The position numbers and the translations under genes are program-made. From the NCBI GenBank assembly GCA_031963225.1, contig JASSUD010000012.1:1-50559 (forward strand): 50,559 nt of DNA, in the 5' to 3' direction. The stretch comes from JASSUD01 sp031963225 (lineage in GTDB: Bacteria; Pseudomonadota; Gammaproteobacteria; Burkholderiales; Burkholderiaceae). The notes under the pieces were generated by a model. It saw nothing but the letters and a program-made list of their open reading frames with translations. It had not been told where the DNA came from and did no database searches. Shown piece by piece: positions 24,965 through 34,839 of the stretch. Every line of letters begins with the position of its first letter. The stretch's first letter is position 1.

Positions 24965-25047
24965 CATTGCGAAAAGGCGATGGTTATAGGCATGTGGTGC
25001 GCATGTTGGGGTTCCGTATTTATATCAATGCGTCACCCCAACCTACT
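24965..25047 (+). repeat. Degenerate core-repeat copy at the rpoBC stop codon
   Basis: AAAAGGCGATGGTTATAGG...TGGTGCGCATG, then GTTGGGGTTCC, an enlarged loop, and CCCCAACCTAC. The flank matches one arm of the 16875-17067 element. The repeat ends inside the TAG stop of rpoBC (25046-25048), so it inserted at the very 3' end of the gene without breaking it. Confidence 0.65.
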
Positions 25048-28000
25048 AGGCAGTTGGGTTTGCTGATGGTTCTACTGAATCAAAAACTACTTCTTCAGCA
25101 TTATGCGCAAGCCGCTCATGCTCGATACGTTGTTGACGTGCTTTAGCAGCTCTCAAACCTGTACCTGCAGGAATCAGTTTTCCTAGCATAAGGTTCTCTT
25201 TAAGCCCGTTCAATATATCGATTGTCGCGTACCCTTGCATACCAAAAGCTCTACCGCCCTTACCTTCACTTGCGACCACGTTCACGCCCTCTGTAGCGGC
25301 ACGAACCATCACACTGGTGGTCTGCTGGAAGGCTAGTGCTGCCAGAACAGAAGGTGCCAATAGAGATGCATTCGTGATGCCAAGCAGCACGTTGTTATAC
25401 GTAGCAGGGATCCCATCTTCAGCTATAACTCGATCATTCTCGTTCAACAAGTCTGAACGCTCGACTTGCTCGCCAAGAATGAAGCGTGTATCACCTGGGT
25501 TCACCACCTGGACTCGGCGCAACATCTGACGAACGATAACTTCAATATGCTTATCGTTAATCTTCACCCCTTGTAGGCGGTATACATCTTGCACTTCATC
25601 CACAATGTAGCGTGCTAAAGACTCGACACCTTGCAAGCGCAAAATGTCATGCGGATTAGCAGGACCATCAACAATAACTTCACCTTTATTGACGATCTGA
25701 CCATCGTGCGCCAATACCTGCTTCTCTTTTGAAATCAAGAACTCGTTTTGCGTTCCATCTTCCTCTGTAATGACCAAACGTTGTTTTCCTTTGGTGTCTT
25801 TACCAAAAGAAACCGTACCAGTCACTTCAGCCAAGATACCTGCATCTTTCGGAGCGCGCGCTTCGAAAAGTTCAGCCACTCGCGGTAAGCCCCCCGTAAT
25901 ATCGCGTGTTTTTTGCGATTCGGTTGGGATACGCGCTAAGACTTCACCCATCTTCACGTGTTGCCCGTCTTTGACCAGAATCAGTGCACCTGCTTGGAAG
26001 CTGATGGTCACTGCATGGTCTGTACCTGGAATCTTGACCTCTTGACCTTGCTCATCGAGCAACTTCATTTGAGGACGAATCGTCTTAGCAGCTTGCAAGG
26101 TACGACGTTTTGGATCAATTACTACGAGGGTGGAGAGACCCGTTAACTCATCGATCTGACGAGATACCGTAATACCTTCTTCCGCATTCTCGAATTTCAC
26201 AACCCCTTGGTATTCCGTGATGATAGGACGCATCAAAGGATCCCAGAATGCAAGCTGCGTTCCGGCTTTAATGTGCTTACCATCTAGGTGCATGACTGTT
26301 GCACCATACGGAATCTTATGGCGTTCACGTTCACGGCCTAAATCATCAATGATGATGATCTCGCCAGAACGGGAAATAACGATTTGCTCGCCTTTGCTAT
26401 TGGTAACGTAGCGCATTGCGGAAGTGAATCGTATCGTACCGGTAGATTTTGCTTCCACGCTCGATATCGTTGCCGCACGCAGCGCTGCCCCCCCGATATG
26501 GAAGGTACGCATCGTAAGCTGAGTACCTGGCTCACCGATGGATTGAGCAGCAATAACCCCTACTGCTTCACCCACATTTACATGTGTGCCTCGACCCAGA
26601 TCACGTCCATAACACTTAGCACATAGACCGTAGCGCATTTCGCAGGTCAATGGCGTACGCACACGCACTTCATCAATGCCCAGGCTTTCAATGGTTTCTG
26701 CAGCCGTCTCGGTCAACAGCATGCCTGCTTCAAAGAGAATGCCCTGAGTCTGAGGATTCGATACTTCCTCAGCCAATACACGACCCAAAATACGGTCATG
26801 CAGGGTTTCAATTACTTCACCCCCTTCAATCAGTGCCTTAACAACTACACCATTGGTCGTTTTGCAATCCTCTTCTAAGACCACCAAATCCTGCGCAACG
26901 TCAACCAGACGACGCGTCAAATACCCGGAGTTTGCTGTCTTGAGCGCCGTATCTGCCAAACCTTTACGCGCACCGTGCATCGAGATGAAGTACTGCTGAA
27001 CATTCAAGCCTTCGCGGAAGTTAGCCGTAATCGGAGTCTCAATAATGGATCCATCGGGCTTAGCCATCAAACCACGCATACCTGCTAACTGGCGAATCTG
27101 CACTGCAGAACCCCGAGCACCTGATTCCGCCATCATGTAGATGGAGTTAAAGGACTCTTGTTTAGAAGACTTGCCTTGGCTATTGGTAACGCGCTCAACG
27201 GACAATTGCTCCATCATCGCCTTACCCACTGCTTCTGCAGTAGCGGACCAGATATCAACCACGTTGTTATAGCGCTCTTGCGCCGTAACGAGACCGGACA
27301 TGTATTGGCGATCGTACTCTTTTACCTTCTTCGCAGCTTCCGCAATGATGGCTTCTTTTTGTGGTGGCACCAGCATGTCATCGACGCAAATCGATAATCC
27401 TGCACGAGTGGCCAACTTAAAGCCTGCTTGCATCAATTGATCAGTAAAGATAACCGTTTGACGCAAACCACAGCGACGGAATGCTCCATTGATTAGGCGT
27501 GAAATTTCTTTCTTCTTCAGCGCCTTATTCAGCATGGAGAAAGGCAGACCTGCAGGCAGAATTTCGGACAATATTGCACGGCCAACCGTTGTCTCATACT
27601 GCGTGACCGTTTTCACGAAACGATCGACATCTGCTATTGGCTCTGCATCCGGATTGAAATCTGCATTCGGCACATACTCAACAATGCGAGCAGTGATCTT
27701 CGACGTCAGATCTACTTCTTTATTCTCGTAAGCACAAATTGCCTCGCTTACGGTTGCAAAACACATTCCTTCACCGCGGCCATTTGCACGCTCACGAGTC
27801 GCGTAGTACAAGCCTAGAACGATATCTTGTGAAGGCACAATCGATGGCTCACCGTTTGCGGGGAAGAGCACATTGTTCGACGCGAGCATTAATGTGCGCG
27901 CTTCGAGCTGGGCCTCCAGAGACAACGGTACATGTACTGCCATCTGATCGCCGTCAAAGTCGGCATTAAAGGCCGCACATACCAACGGATGCAGCTGGAT

Positions 28001-31000
28001 GGCTTTACCTTCGATCAGAAGGGGTTCAAAAGCTTGAATACCTAAACGGTGCAGAGTCGGTGCCCGGTTTAGCATAACAGGATGCTCTCGGATCACCTCT
28101 TCTAAGATATCCCATACGACAGGAGTCTGGTTTTCAACCTCTTTCTTCGCCGCTTTAATGGTGGTTGCTACGCCCATCACTTCGAGTTTATGGAAGATAA
28201 AGGGTTTGAAGAGCTCAAGAGCCATCAATTTAGGCAAGCCACATTGATGCAATTTAAGCTCAGGTCCCACCACGATCACAGAACGGCCAGAGTAATCGAC
28301 GCGTTTACCCAACAGATTCTGACGGAAACGCCCGCTCTTACCTTTGATCATGTCGGAAAGCGATTTCAGAGGACGTTTATTAGCGCCCGTCATAGCTTTA
28401 CCACGTCGACCATTATCTAAGAGCGAATCTACCGCTTCTTGCAGCATCCGTTTCTCATTGCGCACAATAATTTCAGGCGCTTTGAGTTCAAGTAAACGCT
28501 TCAGACGGTTATTTCGGTTAATAACCCTACGATACAAGTCATTCAGATCTGAGGTTGCAAAACGACCCCCATCAAGCGGTACCAATGGCCTTAAATCAGG
28601 CGGCAAGACGGGTAGAACTTCAAACACCATCCACTCAGGCTTAATTCCGGAGCGTTGGAAGGCTTCAAGCAATTTCAGACGTTTTGCAAATTTCTTGATC
28701 TTGGCTTCAGAACCCGTTGCTTTCAAATCAGCGCGCAGCTGCTCAATACGAGCACCTATATCCATGGAGCGCAGCAGTGCACGTATGCCTTCTGCACCCA
28801 TTTCAGCGTGGAATTCGTCACCGTATTCTTCGACTTTGCTGTAATAGTCTTCTTCCGTCATGATTGAGCCGCGCTTAAGCGGTGTCATGCCGGGTTCGAT
28901 AATTACATAGGCTTCGAAATACAACACACGTTCGATATCACGTAGTGTCATATCCAGTGCCATACCAAGACGGGAAGGCAACGATTTCAAGAACCAGATA
29001 TGCGCAACTGGAGAAGCCAATTCAATATGGCCCATGCGTTCACGACGTACTTTTGCGAGGGTGACTTCAACACCGCATTTCTCACAAATCACGCCACGAT
29101 GCTTCAGTCGCTTATATTTTCCACACAGACATTCGTAGTCTTTGATCGGTCCAAAAATTCTGGCGCAGAACAAACCGTCCCGCTCAGGCTTAAAGGTACG
29201 ATAGTTAATCGTCTCAGGTTTTTTCACTTCCCCAAACGACCAAGAACGAATCTTCTCAGGAGAGGCCAGTCCAATCTTAATAGCGTCAAAGCCATTGTCT
29301 TGGTGCACTTGTTTGAAGATATCAAGCAGTGCTTTAGATCCGCTTTCTTGATGTGCAGGACCCTGGCGCGCCAAATCAATATCAATTCCTAGCGAGCGGA
29401 TTTCTTTCACCAACACATTGAAAGATTCCGGCATACCCGCTTCAATGACGTGTTCACCTTTAACCAAGTTTTCATATACCTTGGTTCGTCCAGCAACGTC
29501 ATCGGACTTGACCGTGAGCATTTCTTGCAAGGTATAGGATGCACCATACGCTTCGAGTGCCCACACCTCCATCTCACCGAAACGCTGCCCCCCAAACTGG
29601 GCTTTTCCGCCCAAAGGCTGCTGCGTAACTAAAGAGTATGGACCTGTGGAACGCGCATGCATTTTGTCGTCGACCAAATGGTGCAACTTCAGCATGTGCA
29701 TATACCCAACCGTCACTGGGCGTTCGAACGCTTCACCAGTATGCCCATCATAGAGCGTGACCTGGTTTTTGGATTTCGTCATCCCTAGCTGTTTAGCTAT
29801 TTTGTCGGGATAAGCTAAATCCAATGCATGTGAAATATCTTCTTCACTTGCACCATCAAAAACAGGGGTTGCAAATGGCACACCACCTTGCAGATTACGA
29901 GCAAGTTCAAAAACTTCGTCGTTGCTCAGTGTGTCAAGAGGCTCCGAATGATGACGACCGCTATAGACTTTCTTAAGGAAGCTACGCACTTCGGTGACTT
30001 TGGCCTGCGACTGCAACATGTCGCCAATACGCTGCCCTAATCCCTTGGCGGCCCAACCCAAATGGGTCTCAAGAATCTGCCCCACGTTCATACGTGAAGG
30101 CACACCCAGAGGATTCAACACCATATCTACTGGCGTACCATCCGCCATATAAGGCATATCTTCAACGGGAACGATTTTAGAAACCACCCCTTTATTACCG
30201 TGGCGACCGGCCATTTTGTCACCGGGCTGCAAACGACGTTTGACAGCCAAGTAGACCTTCACCATCTTCAGCACACCAGGGGGAAGTTCATCACCTTGGG
30301 TCAGTTTCTTACGCTTCTTCTCAAAAGCCAGCTCGGATTCATGACGTTTTTGCTCAATAGACTTTTTAATAGCTTCTAATTGAGCTGCTGCCTCTTCATC
30401 TACTAGTGTGATATCAAACCAGTGATACGTATCTAGGCCAGTCAGATAAGCATGCGTAATAGCTGTATTTCTTAGCTGTTTTGGTCCGCTACTTGCCTGT
30501 TGACCTACCAACATCTTCTCTAGACGCGAGAAAGCATCCCCTTCCACAATTCGGAGCTGGTCATTCAGATCAAGACGGTAGCGTCGCAATTCATCATCAA
30601 TAATTTGCTGCGCACGTTTATCCCGGACAATGCCTTCACGGGTAAATACTTGCACATCGATGACGGTTCCATTCATACCGGAAGACACACGCAAAGAAGT
30701 ATCTTTGACGTCTGAGGCCTTCTCACCAAAAATGGCGCGCAATAATTTTTCTTCAGGAGTGAGTTGTGTCTCGCCTTTAGGCGTTACTTTTCCAACCAAT
30801 ACATCGCCTGCCTGTACTTCGGCACCGATATAAATAATCCCAGAATCATCCAAACGGCCTAACTGCGTTTCAGCCAAATTGGAAATATCACGCGTAATTT
30901 CTTCAGGGCCCAACTTTGTATCACGTGCAACGATACTCAGTTCTTCAATATGGATAGAGGTATAACGATCCTCTGTTACTACGCGCTCGGAAATCAAAAT

Positions 31001-33463
31001 CGAATCTTCGAAGTTGTATCCATTCCAAGGCATAAATGCGACCAGCATATTCTGGCCGAGAGCAAGCTCTCCTATATCGGTAGAAGCGCTATCTGCAATA
31101 ACATCGCCACGTGCAACCGTGTCGCCGACTTTAACGATCGGACGTTGATTGATATTGGTGCTTTGGTTCGAACGGGTATATTTAATTAAGTTATAAATAT
31201 CCACACCCGTACTGCCATCAGCAGCTTCGTCATCGTTTACACGAATCACGATTCGGCTAGCATCGACGTAATCAACCAATCCACCACGGAAAGATTGCAC
31301 AGTCGTACCAGAATCCACAGCTACCGTACGTTCAATCCCCGTTCCGACCAATGCTTTCTCAGGACGCAAGCAAGGCACAGCCTGACGTTGCATGTTTGAG
31401 CCCATCAGTGCACGGTTTGCATCATCGTGCTCTAAGAAAGGAATCAAAGACGCAGCAACGGACACGATCTGGGAAGGCGCTACATCGATGTACTCAACGC
31501 GCTCAGGGGACGTCATTAACGTCTCACCCATTTCACGCGCAGAGACGAGCTCATCGGTCAATACCCCTTCACCGGATACTGCGGCATTCGCTTGAGCAAT
31601 AACATACTGGCCTTCTTCAATAGCAGAGAAGTAATTTACTTCTTGCTGCACAACCCCTTTTTCTACTTTACGGTAGGGGGTTTCAAGAAAACCATACTCA
31701 TTGATGCTTGCGTACAGTGCCAGCGAGTTGATCAAACCGATGTTTGGACCTTCTGGTGTCTCGATTGGACAAACGCGACCATAGTGGGTGGGATGCACAT
31801 CACGTACTTCAAAGCCTGCACGCTCACGCGTCAAGCCGCCCGGTCCCAACGCAGAAACGCGGCGTTTATGCGTAATTTCGGACAGCGGATTGGTTTGATC
31901 CATGAACTGCGACAGCTGGGAAGAGCCGAAGAACTCACGAATAGCCGATGAAATGGGCTTGGAGTTGATCAAGTCATGCGGCATTAAGTTTTCACTTTCT
32001 GCCTGACCAAGACGCTCTTTAACCGCGCGCTCTACACGCACTAAGCCGGTGCGGAATTGATTTTCTGCCAACTCGCCCACACAGCGCACACGCCGGTTTC
32101 CTAGATGGTCGATATCATCGACTTCGCCACGACCATTACGCAACTCGACCAAGATCTTAATCGTAGACAAGATATCGTCATCGCTTAAGGTCATCGGACC
32201 TGTCACTTCGCTTCTGCCGACACGACGATTGAACTTCATACGACCTACTTTGGACAGGTCGTAAGATTCTTTATCGTAAAAGAGTCGGTTGAATAAAGCT
32301 TCTACTGCTTCTTCGGTTGGCGGCTCACCTGGACGCATCATCCGATAGATAGCAATACGCGCTGCTGCTTGATCCGTTGTCTCGTCAATACGCAATGTTT
32401 GCGAAATATAGGCGCCTTGATCGAGATCATTGGTATATAAGGTCTCGATGGTCTTAATGCCTGCCTCTCGCATCGCATCTAACAGAACATCCGTAATTTC
32501 GTCATTCGCATTCGCAATAACTTCGCCGGTCTCTTCATCGATAATGGCTTTAGCAAGTACCCGACCCATTAAATAGTCATCTGGCACAGACAAGTTTTTG
32601 GTATTTGCTTTCTCAAGCTCACGAATATGCTTAGCATTAATACGTTTATCTTTAGCGACAATAATGCTGCCGTCATCTGCCAAGATATCGAAAAAGGCTA
32701 CTTCTCCACGCAGACGCTCAGGGATAAACTCAATCTGAGCACCCTCATTTCTGAGTGTAAAAGTATCAAAATCAAAGAACAGGTCGAGAATTTGCTCCTG
32801 GGTTAAACCAAGGGCTTTGAGCAAAATAGTGACCAACATTTTGCGACGGCGATCTACGCGGAAGTACAAAATGTCTTTAGGGTCAAACTCAAAGTCTAGC
32901 CAAGAGCCACGGTAAGGAATGATACGCGCGGAAAAAAGCAACTTACCAGAACTGTGCGTTTTGCCTTTGTCATGCTCAAAAAAGACACCGGGTGAGCGAT
33001 GCAACTGCGAAACGACTACGCGCTCCGTACCGTTGATCACAAACGAGCCCGTCGGAGTCATGAGCGGAATTTCGCCCATATAGACTTCTTGCTCTTTGAC
33101 TTCTTTAACAACGGGCTTGCTTGGAGACTCTTTATCTAGAATAACTAGACGGACTTTGGCACGTAGCGCAGAACAGAAAGTTAAACCACGTTGCTGGCAC
33201 TCTTTGACATCAAAAATTGGAGGTGCAAGCGTGTAGCTTACAAATTCCAAACGGGCAAAGCCGTTATGGGAGGAGATAGGAAAAATTGAGCCGAATGCGG
33301 CTTGCAAGCCTTGAGGCTTACGTTGAGAAGGCTTTACGTCTGTCTGCAAAAAAGCAGTAAAAGACTCAAGCTGGGTCGCCAGCAAAAAAGGAATCTGGTG
33401 AACGATTGAACGCTTTGCGAAACTCTTACGAATCCGCTTTTTCTCGGTAAAGGAATATTGCAT
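25046..33463 (-). CDS. rpoBC: Fused RNA polymerase beta and beta-prime subunits (RpoB-RpoC)
   Basis: One uninterrupted frame of 2805 codons. Residues 1-1375 are RpoB: start MQYSFTEKKRIRKSFAKR, rifampicin region FMDQTNPLSEITHKRRVSALGP (split here as FMDQTNPLSE and ITHKRRVSA) in wild-type form, GNKGVVSKIV, and the C-terminal LVKEIRSLGIDIDL. Residues 1376-2805 are RpoC, without its start methionine: SKALLDIFKQ, zinc site CLCGKYKRLKHRGVICEKC, and the catalytic NADFDGDQMAVHVPL. About 12 linker residues (ARQGPAHQESG) translate the old intergenic gap; the junction is near 29338. The start has GGAG upstream. Fusions of this kind are established in Helicobacter and Wolbachia; I know of none in betaproteobacteria. 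Confidence 0.95.
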   Translation of the reverse strand: MQYSFTEKKRIRKSFAKRSIVHQIPFLLATQLESFTAFLQTDVKPSQRKPQGLQAAFGSIFPISSHNGFARLEFVSYTLAPPIFDVKECQQRGLTFCSALRAKVRLVILDKESPSKPVVKEVKEQEVYMGEIPLMTPTGSFVINGTERVVVSQLHRSPGVFFEHDKGKTHSSGKLLFSARIIPYRGSWLDFEFDPKDILYFRVDRRRKMLVTILLKALGLTQEQILDLFFDFDTFTLRNEGAQIEFIPERLRGEVAFFDILADDGSIIVAKDKRINAKHIRELEKANTKNLSVPDDYLMGRVLAKAIIDEETGEVIANANDEITDVLLDAMREAGIKTIETLYTNDLDQGAYISQTLRIDETTDQAAARIAIYRMMRPGEPPTEEAVEALFNRLFYDKESYDLSKVGRMKFNRRVGRSEVTGPMTLSDDDILSTIKILVELRNGRGEVDDIDHLGNRRVRCVGELAENQFRTGLVRVERAVKERLGQAESENLMPHDLINSKPISSAIREFFGSSQLSQFMDQTNPLSEITHKRRVSALGPGGLTRERAGFEVRDVHPTHYGRVCPIETPEGPNIGLINSLALYASINEYGFLETPYRKVEKGVVQQEVNYFSAIEEGQYVIAQANAAVSGEGVLTDELVSAREMGETLMTSPERVEYIDVAPSQIVSVAASLIPFLEHDDANRALMGSNMQRQAVPCLRPEKALVGTGIERTVAVDSGTTVQSFRGGLVDYVDASRIVIRVNDDEAADGSTGVDIYNLIKYTRSNQSTNINQRPIVKVGDTVARGDVIADSASTDIGELALGQNMLVAFMPWNGYNFEDSILISERVVTEDRYTSIHIEELSIVARDTKLGPEEITRDISNLAETQLGRLDDSGIIYIGAEVQAGDVLVGKVTPKGETQLTPEEKLLRAIFGEKASDVKDTSLRVSSGMNGTVIDVQVFTREGIVRDKRAQQIIDDELRRYRLDLNDQLRIVEGDAFSRLEKMLVGQQASSGPKQLRNTAITHAYLTGLDTYHWFDITLVDEEAAAQLEAIKKSIEQKRHESELAFEKKRKKLTQGDELPPGVLKMVKVYLAVKRRLQPGDKMAGRHGNKGVVSKIVPVEDMPYMADGTPVDMVLNPLGVPSRMNVGQILETHLGWAAKGLGQRIGDMLQSQAKVTEVRSFLKKVYSGRHHSEPLDTLSNDEVFELARNLQGGVPFATPVFDGASEEDISHALDLAYPDKIAKQLGMTKSKNQVTLYDGHTGEAFERPVTVGYMHMLKLHHLVDDKMHARSTGPYSLVTQQPLGGKAQFGGQRFGEMEVWALEAYGASYTLQEMLTVKSDDVAGRTKVYENLVKGEHVIEAGMPESFNVLVKEIRSLGIDIDLARQGPAHQESGSKALLDIFKQVHQDNGFDAIKIGLASPEKIRSWSFGEVKKPETINYRTFKPERDGLFCARIFGPIKDYECLCGKYKRLKHRGVICEKCGVEVTLAKVRRERMGHIELASPVAHIWFLKSLPSRLGMALDMTLRDIERVLYFEAYVIIEPGMTPLKRGSIMTEEDYYSKVEEYGDEFHAEMGAEGIRALLRSMDIGARIEQLRADLKATGSEAKIKKFAKRLKLLEAFQRSGIKPEWMVFEVLPVLPPDLRPLVPLDGGRFATSDLNDLYRRVINRNNRLKRLLELKAPEIIVRNEKRMLQEAVDSLLDNGRRGKAMTGANKRPLKSLSDMIKGKSGRFRQNLLGKRVDYSGRSVIVVGPELKLHQCGLPKLMALELFKPFIFHKLEVMGVATTIKAAKKEVENQTPVVWDILEEVIREHPVMLNRAPTLHRLGIQAFEPLLIEGKAIQLHPLVCAAFNADFDGDQMAVHVPLSLEAQLEARTLMLASNNVLFPANGEPSIVPSQDIVLGLYYATRERANGRGEGMCFATVSEAICAYENKEVDLTSKITARIVEYVPNADFNPDAEPIADVDRFVKTVTQYETTVGRAILSEILPAGLPFSMLNKALKKKEISRLINGAFRRCGLRQTVIFTDQLMQAGFKLATRAGLSICVDDMLVPPQKEAIIAEAAKKVKEYDRQYMSGLVTAQERYNNVVDIWSATAEAVGKAMMEQLSVERVTNSQGKSSKQESFNSIYMMAESGARGSAVQIRQLAGMRGLMAKPDGSIIETPITANFREGLNVQQYFISMHGARKGLADTALKTANSGYLTRRLVDVAQDLVVLEEDCKTTNGVVVKALIEGGEVIETLHDRILGRVLAEEVSNPQTQGILFEAGMLLTETAAETIESLGIDEVRVRTPLTCEMRYGLCAKCYGRDLGRGTHVNVGEAVGVIAAQSIGEPGTQLTMRTFHIGGAALRAATISSVEAKSTGTIRFTSAMRYVTNSKGEQIVISRSGEIIIIDDLGRERERHKIPYGATVMHLDGKHIKAGTQLAFWDPLMRPIITEYQGVVKFENAEEGITVSRQIDELTGLSTLVVIDPKRRTLQAAKTIRPQMKLLDEQGQEVKIPGTDHAVTISFQAGALILVKDGQHVKMGEVLARIPTESQKTRDITGGLPRVAELFEARAPKDAGILAEVTGTVSFGKDTKGKQRLVITEEDGTQNEFLISKEKQVLAHDGQIVNKGEVIVDGPANPHDILRLQGVESLARYIVDEVQDVYRLQGVKINDKHIEVIVRQMLRRVQVVNPGDTRFILGEQVERSDLLNENDRVIAEDGIPATYNNVLLGITNASLLAPSVLAALAFQQTTSVMVRAATEGVNVVASEGKGGRAFGMQGYATIDILNGLKENLMLGKLIPAGTGLRAAKARQQRIEHERLAHNAEEVVFDSVEPSANPTA

Positions 33464-33479
33464 ACCATCTCCAGATCGC

Positions 33480-33511
33480 TAGAGCATTTCCCCCTTTTGA
33501 AAAATGCTCTA
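33480..33511 (-). repeat. Hairpin in the rpoBC leader
   Basis: TAGAGCATTT/AAATGCTCTA, 10 bp with a 12-nt loop, starts 17 nt ahead of the rpoBC start. It could act in translation control. A second perfect stem, CAATCTTC/GAAGATTG around AAAAA (33556-33576), lies just upstream and may be a processing site like the RNase III site of the E. coli rplL-rpoB gap. Confidence 0.5.
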
Positions 33512-33703
33512 AAACGTAAAATCCATCTACGCGTCACATCACAAAAACCCGCTCACAATCTTCAAAAAGAAGATTGAAATAGCGCTATGCGCGAACATCA
33601 TCAAATTGTCAATGGACAACTGTTGAGTATCGCACAAACACCATGCATACCCTTTTTAAAAGATCGCAAACAGGCTCTTGTGGAAAATCGGGCTTACAAA
33701 TGC

Positions 33704-33730
33704 AAAAAGCTGGCGTGTAAAAACGCCAGC
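33704..33730 (-). terminator. Intrinsic terminator/attenuator between rplL and rpoBC
   Basis: GCTGGCGT/ACGCCAGC with a 6-nt loop is followed by TTTTT on the transcribed strand, 21 nt past the rplL stop. An attenuator at this place is established in E. coli and lowers polymerase relative to L7/L12 output. Confidence 0.85.
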
Positions 33731-33750
33731 CTGTAGCACGGTGGCTACAT

Positions 33751-34125
33751 TTATTTGATTTCAACCTTGGCGCCAGCTGCTTCCAATTTCTTCTTGGCTT
33801 CTTCAGCTTGCTCTTTAGGTACACTTTCCTTAACAGGCTTAGGCGCACCATCTACCAATTCTTTGGCTTCTTTCAAACCAAGGCCTGTCAATTCACGTAC
33901 TGCCTTAATGACAGAAACCTTATTTGCACCGGCTTCAAGCAATACCGTTGTAAATTCGGTTTGCTCTTCAGCAGCAGCGGCTGCACCACCACCTGCAGGA
34001 CCTGCAACAGCCATTGCAGCAGCAGACACACCAAATTTTTCTTCAAATGCTTTAACTAAATCATTGAGTTCTAAAACCGACATTGCGCCTACGGCTTCCA
34101 AAACATCTTCTTTCGCCATTGCCAT
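33751..34125 (-). CDS. rplL: Ribosomal protein bL12 (L7/L12)
   Basis: Stalk protein present in several copies, which recruits GTPase factors. It is 124 aa. The N-terminal dimerisation domain MAMAKEDVLEAVGAMSVLELNDLVKAFEEKFGV region is followed by an alanine-glycine hinge (about 38-52). The C-terminal domain contains KVSVIKAVRELTGLGLKEAKELVDGAP. It is followed by an attenuator. A start two codons later (MAKEDV) is equally possible. Confidence 0.97.
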   Translation of the reverse strand: MAMAKEDVLEAVGAMSVLELNDLVKAFEEKFGVSAAAMAVAGPAGGGAAAAAEEQTEFTTVLLEAGANKVSVIKAVRELTGLGLKEAKELVDGAPKPVKESVPKEQAEEAKKKLEAAGAKVEIK

Positions 34126-34234
34126 TACATACTCCTAAATTTGAAATCAAACTGAAAAAGGGGGGTCTTTCTATCGGAACTTATCGCACCGTATTAGACA
34201 TATATCAATTATAAGCCTGCTGAGAACCGTGAAT

Positions 34235-34744
34235 TTAAGCAGCTTCAGTAACTTCTGTTTCCTGCTTTTTAGCTGCAAGTGCTGCAAGTGCGCGTGCAAA
34301 GCCAGAAACAGGGGCCTGCATTACACCCAGCAATTGAGATATCAATTGTTCACGGCCAGGAATATTTGCTAATGCTTCTACAGCAGACTTATCTAAAATC
34401 TTTCCTTCGCAATATCCTTGCTGTACCACTAACTTGTCGTTGCTCTTTGCAAATTCATACACTACTTTTGCAGCAGAAACAGCATCTTCCGAAAAACTGT
34501 AAATTAGTGGCCCGATCATATGATCAGCCAAAGGTGCAAAAGCGGTACCTTCTACTGCACGACGCATCAAAGTATTTTTGAGCACACGCAGATAGACTTT
34601 TTGCTCTTTTGCCTTTGCGCGAAGGCGCGTCAAGTCACTACTGGACATACCGCGATATTGCGCGAGGACAACTGTTTGGGTCTGTGTAATTCTGGCAGCC
34701 ATTGTTGCCACCACATCCCGTTTATCTTCTTTATTTAGCGGCAC
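34235..34744 (-). CDS. rplJ: Ribosomal protein uL10, GTG start
   Basis: Base of the L12 stalk and, in E. coli, the translational repressor of rplJL. I prefer the GTG at 34744, which is preceded by AAGGGGGG. It gives (M)PLNKEDKRDVVATMAARI, matching the family, at 169 aa; an ATG ten codons upstream adds MPGFNIRGAT, which does not. Conserved parts: VYLRVLKNTLMRRAVEG and the C-terminal helix MQAPVSGFARALAALA that binds L12. Confidence 0.93.
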   Translation of the reverse strand: MPLNKEDKRDVVATMAARITQTQTVVLAQYRGMSSSDLTRLRAKAKEQKVYLRVLKNTLMRRAVEGTAFAPLADHMIGPLIYSFSEDAVSAAKVVYEFAKSNDKLVVQQGYCEGKILDKSAVEALANIPGREQLISQLLGVMQAPVSGFARALAALAAKKQETEVTEAA

Positions 34745-34839
34745 TGTGGCCCCCCTTATATTGAAACCAGGCATCTTGATTTACGCTCATAAAGCCAATC
34801 AAATGATGCATAAACTCTTCTCTTTCCAATCCATAGCAC

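Noticed and set aside
29300..29400. Possible sequencing error creating the rpoB-rpoC fusion
   Set aside because: Loss of the stop, loss of the rpoC ATG and an in-frame open linker would need several independent errors; the frame is clean on both sides.
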